In this document: piece by piece, positions 5,515 to 5,524 of the stretch
Layout of the letters: each line of letters opens with the position of its first letter
Numbering within the stretch: position 1 is the stretch's first letter
Assembly: GCA_946409855.1 (NCBI GenBank)
Contig: CAMJXZ010000234.1
Coordinates: 1 to 5,524 of the forward strand
Direction of reading: 5' to 3'
DNA from: an uncultured Clostridia bacterium
Lineage (GTDB): Bacteria > Bacillota > Clostridia > Christensenellales > Aristaeellaceae
Length of the DNA: 5,524 nt
Made by a program: the position numbers and the translations under genes
Notes under the pieces: model-generated
What the model saw: the letters and a program-made list of their open reading frames with translations, nothing else
Databases searched by the model: none
Told to the model about the DNA's origin: nothing

Positions 5515-5524
5515 TTGAAAAAGC
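5515..5524 (+). CDS. start of a probable gene running off the right edge
   Basis: GGAGG (5497-5501) is followed after 13 bases by TTG AAA AAG (5515-5523), read as Met-Lys-Lys, a usual beginning of exported proteins. The ATG at 5495 in the same area runs into TGA within eight codons and overlaps the ribosome site, so it is not a rival start. Only three codons are in the window, the spacing is long, and the product cannot be named. Confidence 0.38.

Overview
The window looks like chromosome of a GC-rich, low-mobility member of the Clostridia-like Firmicutes, perhaps an uncultured gut or rumen lineage. This is an inference. It rests on GC-ending codons, short AT-rich promoters with sigma-A-type hexamers, AGGAGG-type ribosome sites, U-tailed intrinsic terminators, and a secreted protein that appears to end in S-layer homology repeats. 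No transposase, integrase, CRISPR array, tRNA or rRNA was seen.

Layout. (1) Positions 2-772 (+) hold the 3' part of a gene whose start lies off the left edge. It encodes a hypothetical protein with a possible XRE-like helix-turn-helix near its C terminus and is closed by a strong intrinsic terminator (791-811). (2) Positions 812-963 are a regulatory stretch: a 30-bp-spaced direct repeat, a good sigma-A promoter with extended -10, a leader hairpin and a ribosome site. (3) Positions 964-4674 (+) encode a 1236-residue exported zinc metallopeptidase of family M16, subfamily M16C (presequence protease/Cym1 type). It has an N-terminal signal peptide, a 60-residue Ala/Glu/Pro linker, the four-domain M16C body with all zinc ligands and the C-terminal Arg/Tyr pair, and three divergent SLH-like repeats at the end. 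(4) Positions 4683-4772 hold two back-to-back hairpins that end the convergent transcripts. (5) Positions 4794-5270 (-) encode a 158-residue YbjN-like protein with its own promoter (5315-5344). (6) Positions 5345-5524 hold two hairpins that look like minus-strand terminators, followed by a weak promoter, a GGAGG site and the first codons of a probable plus-strand gene starting at TTG 5515.

The genes do not form an operon: each is bounded by its own promoter or terminator, so no shared pathway can be read from the layout. The main point of interest is the peptidase. It pairs an oligopeptidase fold best known from organelles and cytosol with a signal peptide, a flexible linker and probable cell-wall anchoring repeats, suggesting a peptide-degrading enzyme displayed on the cell surface. 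I did not find clear evidence of a wholly new biological system.
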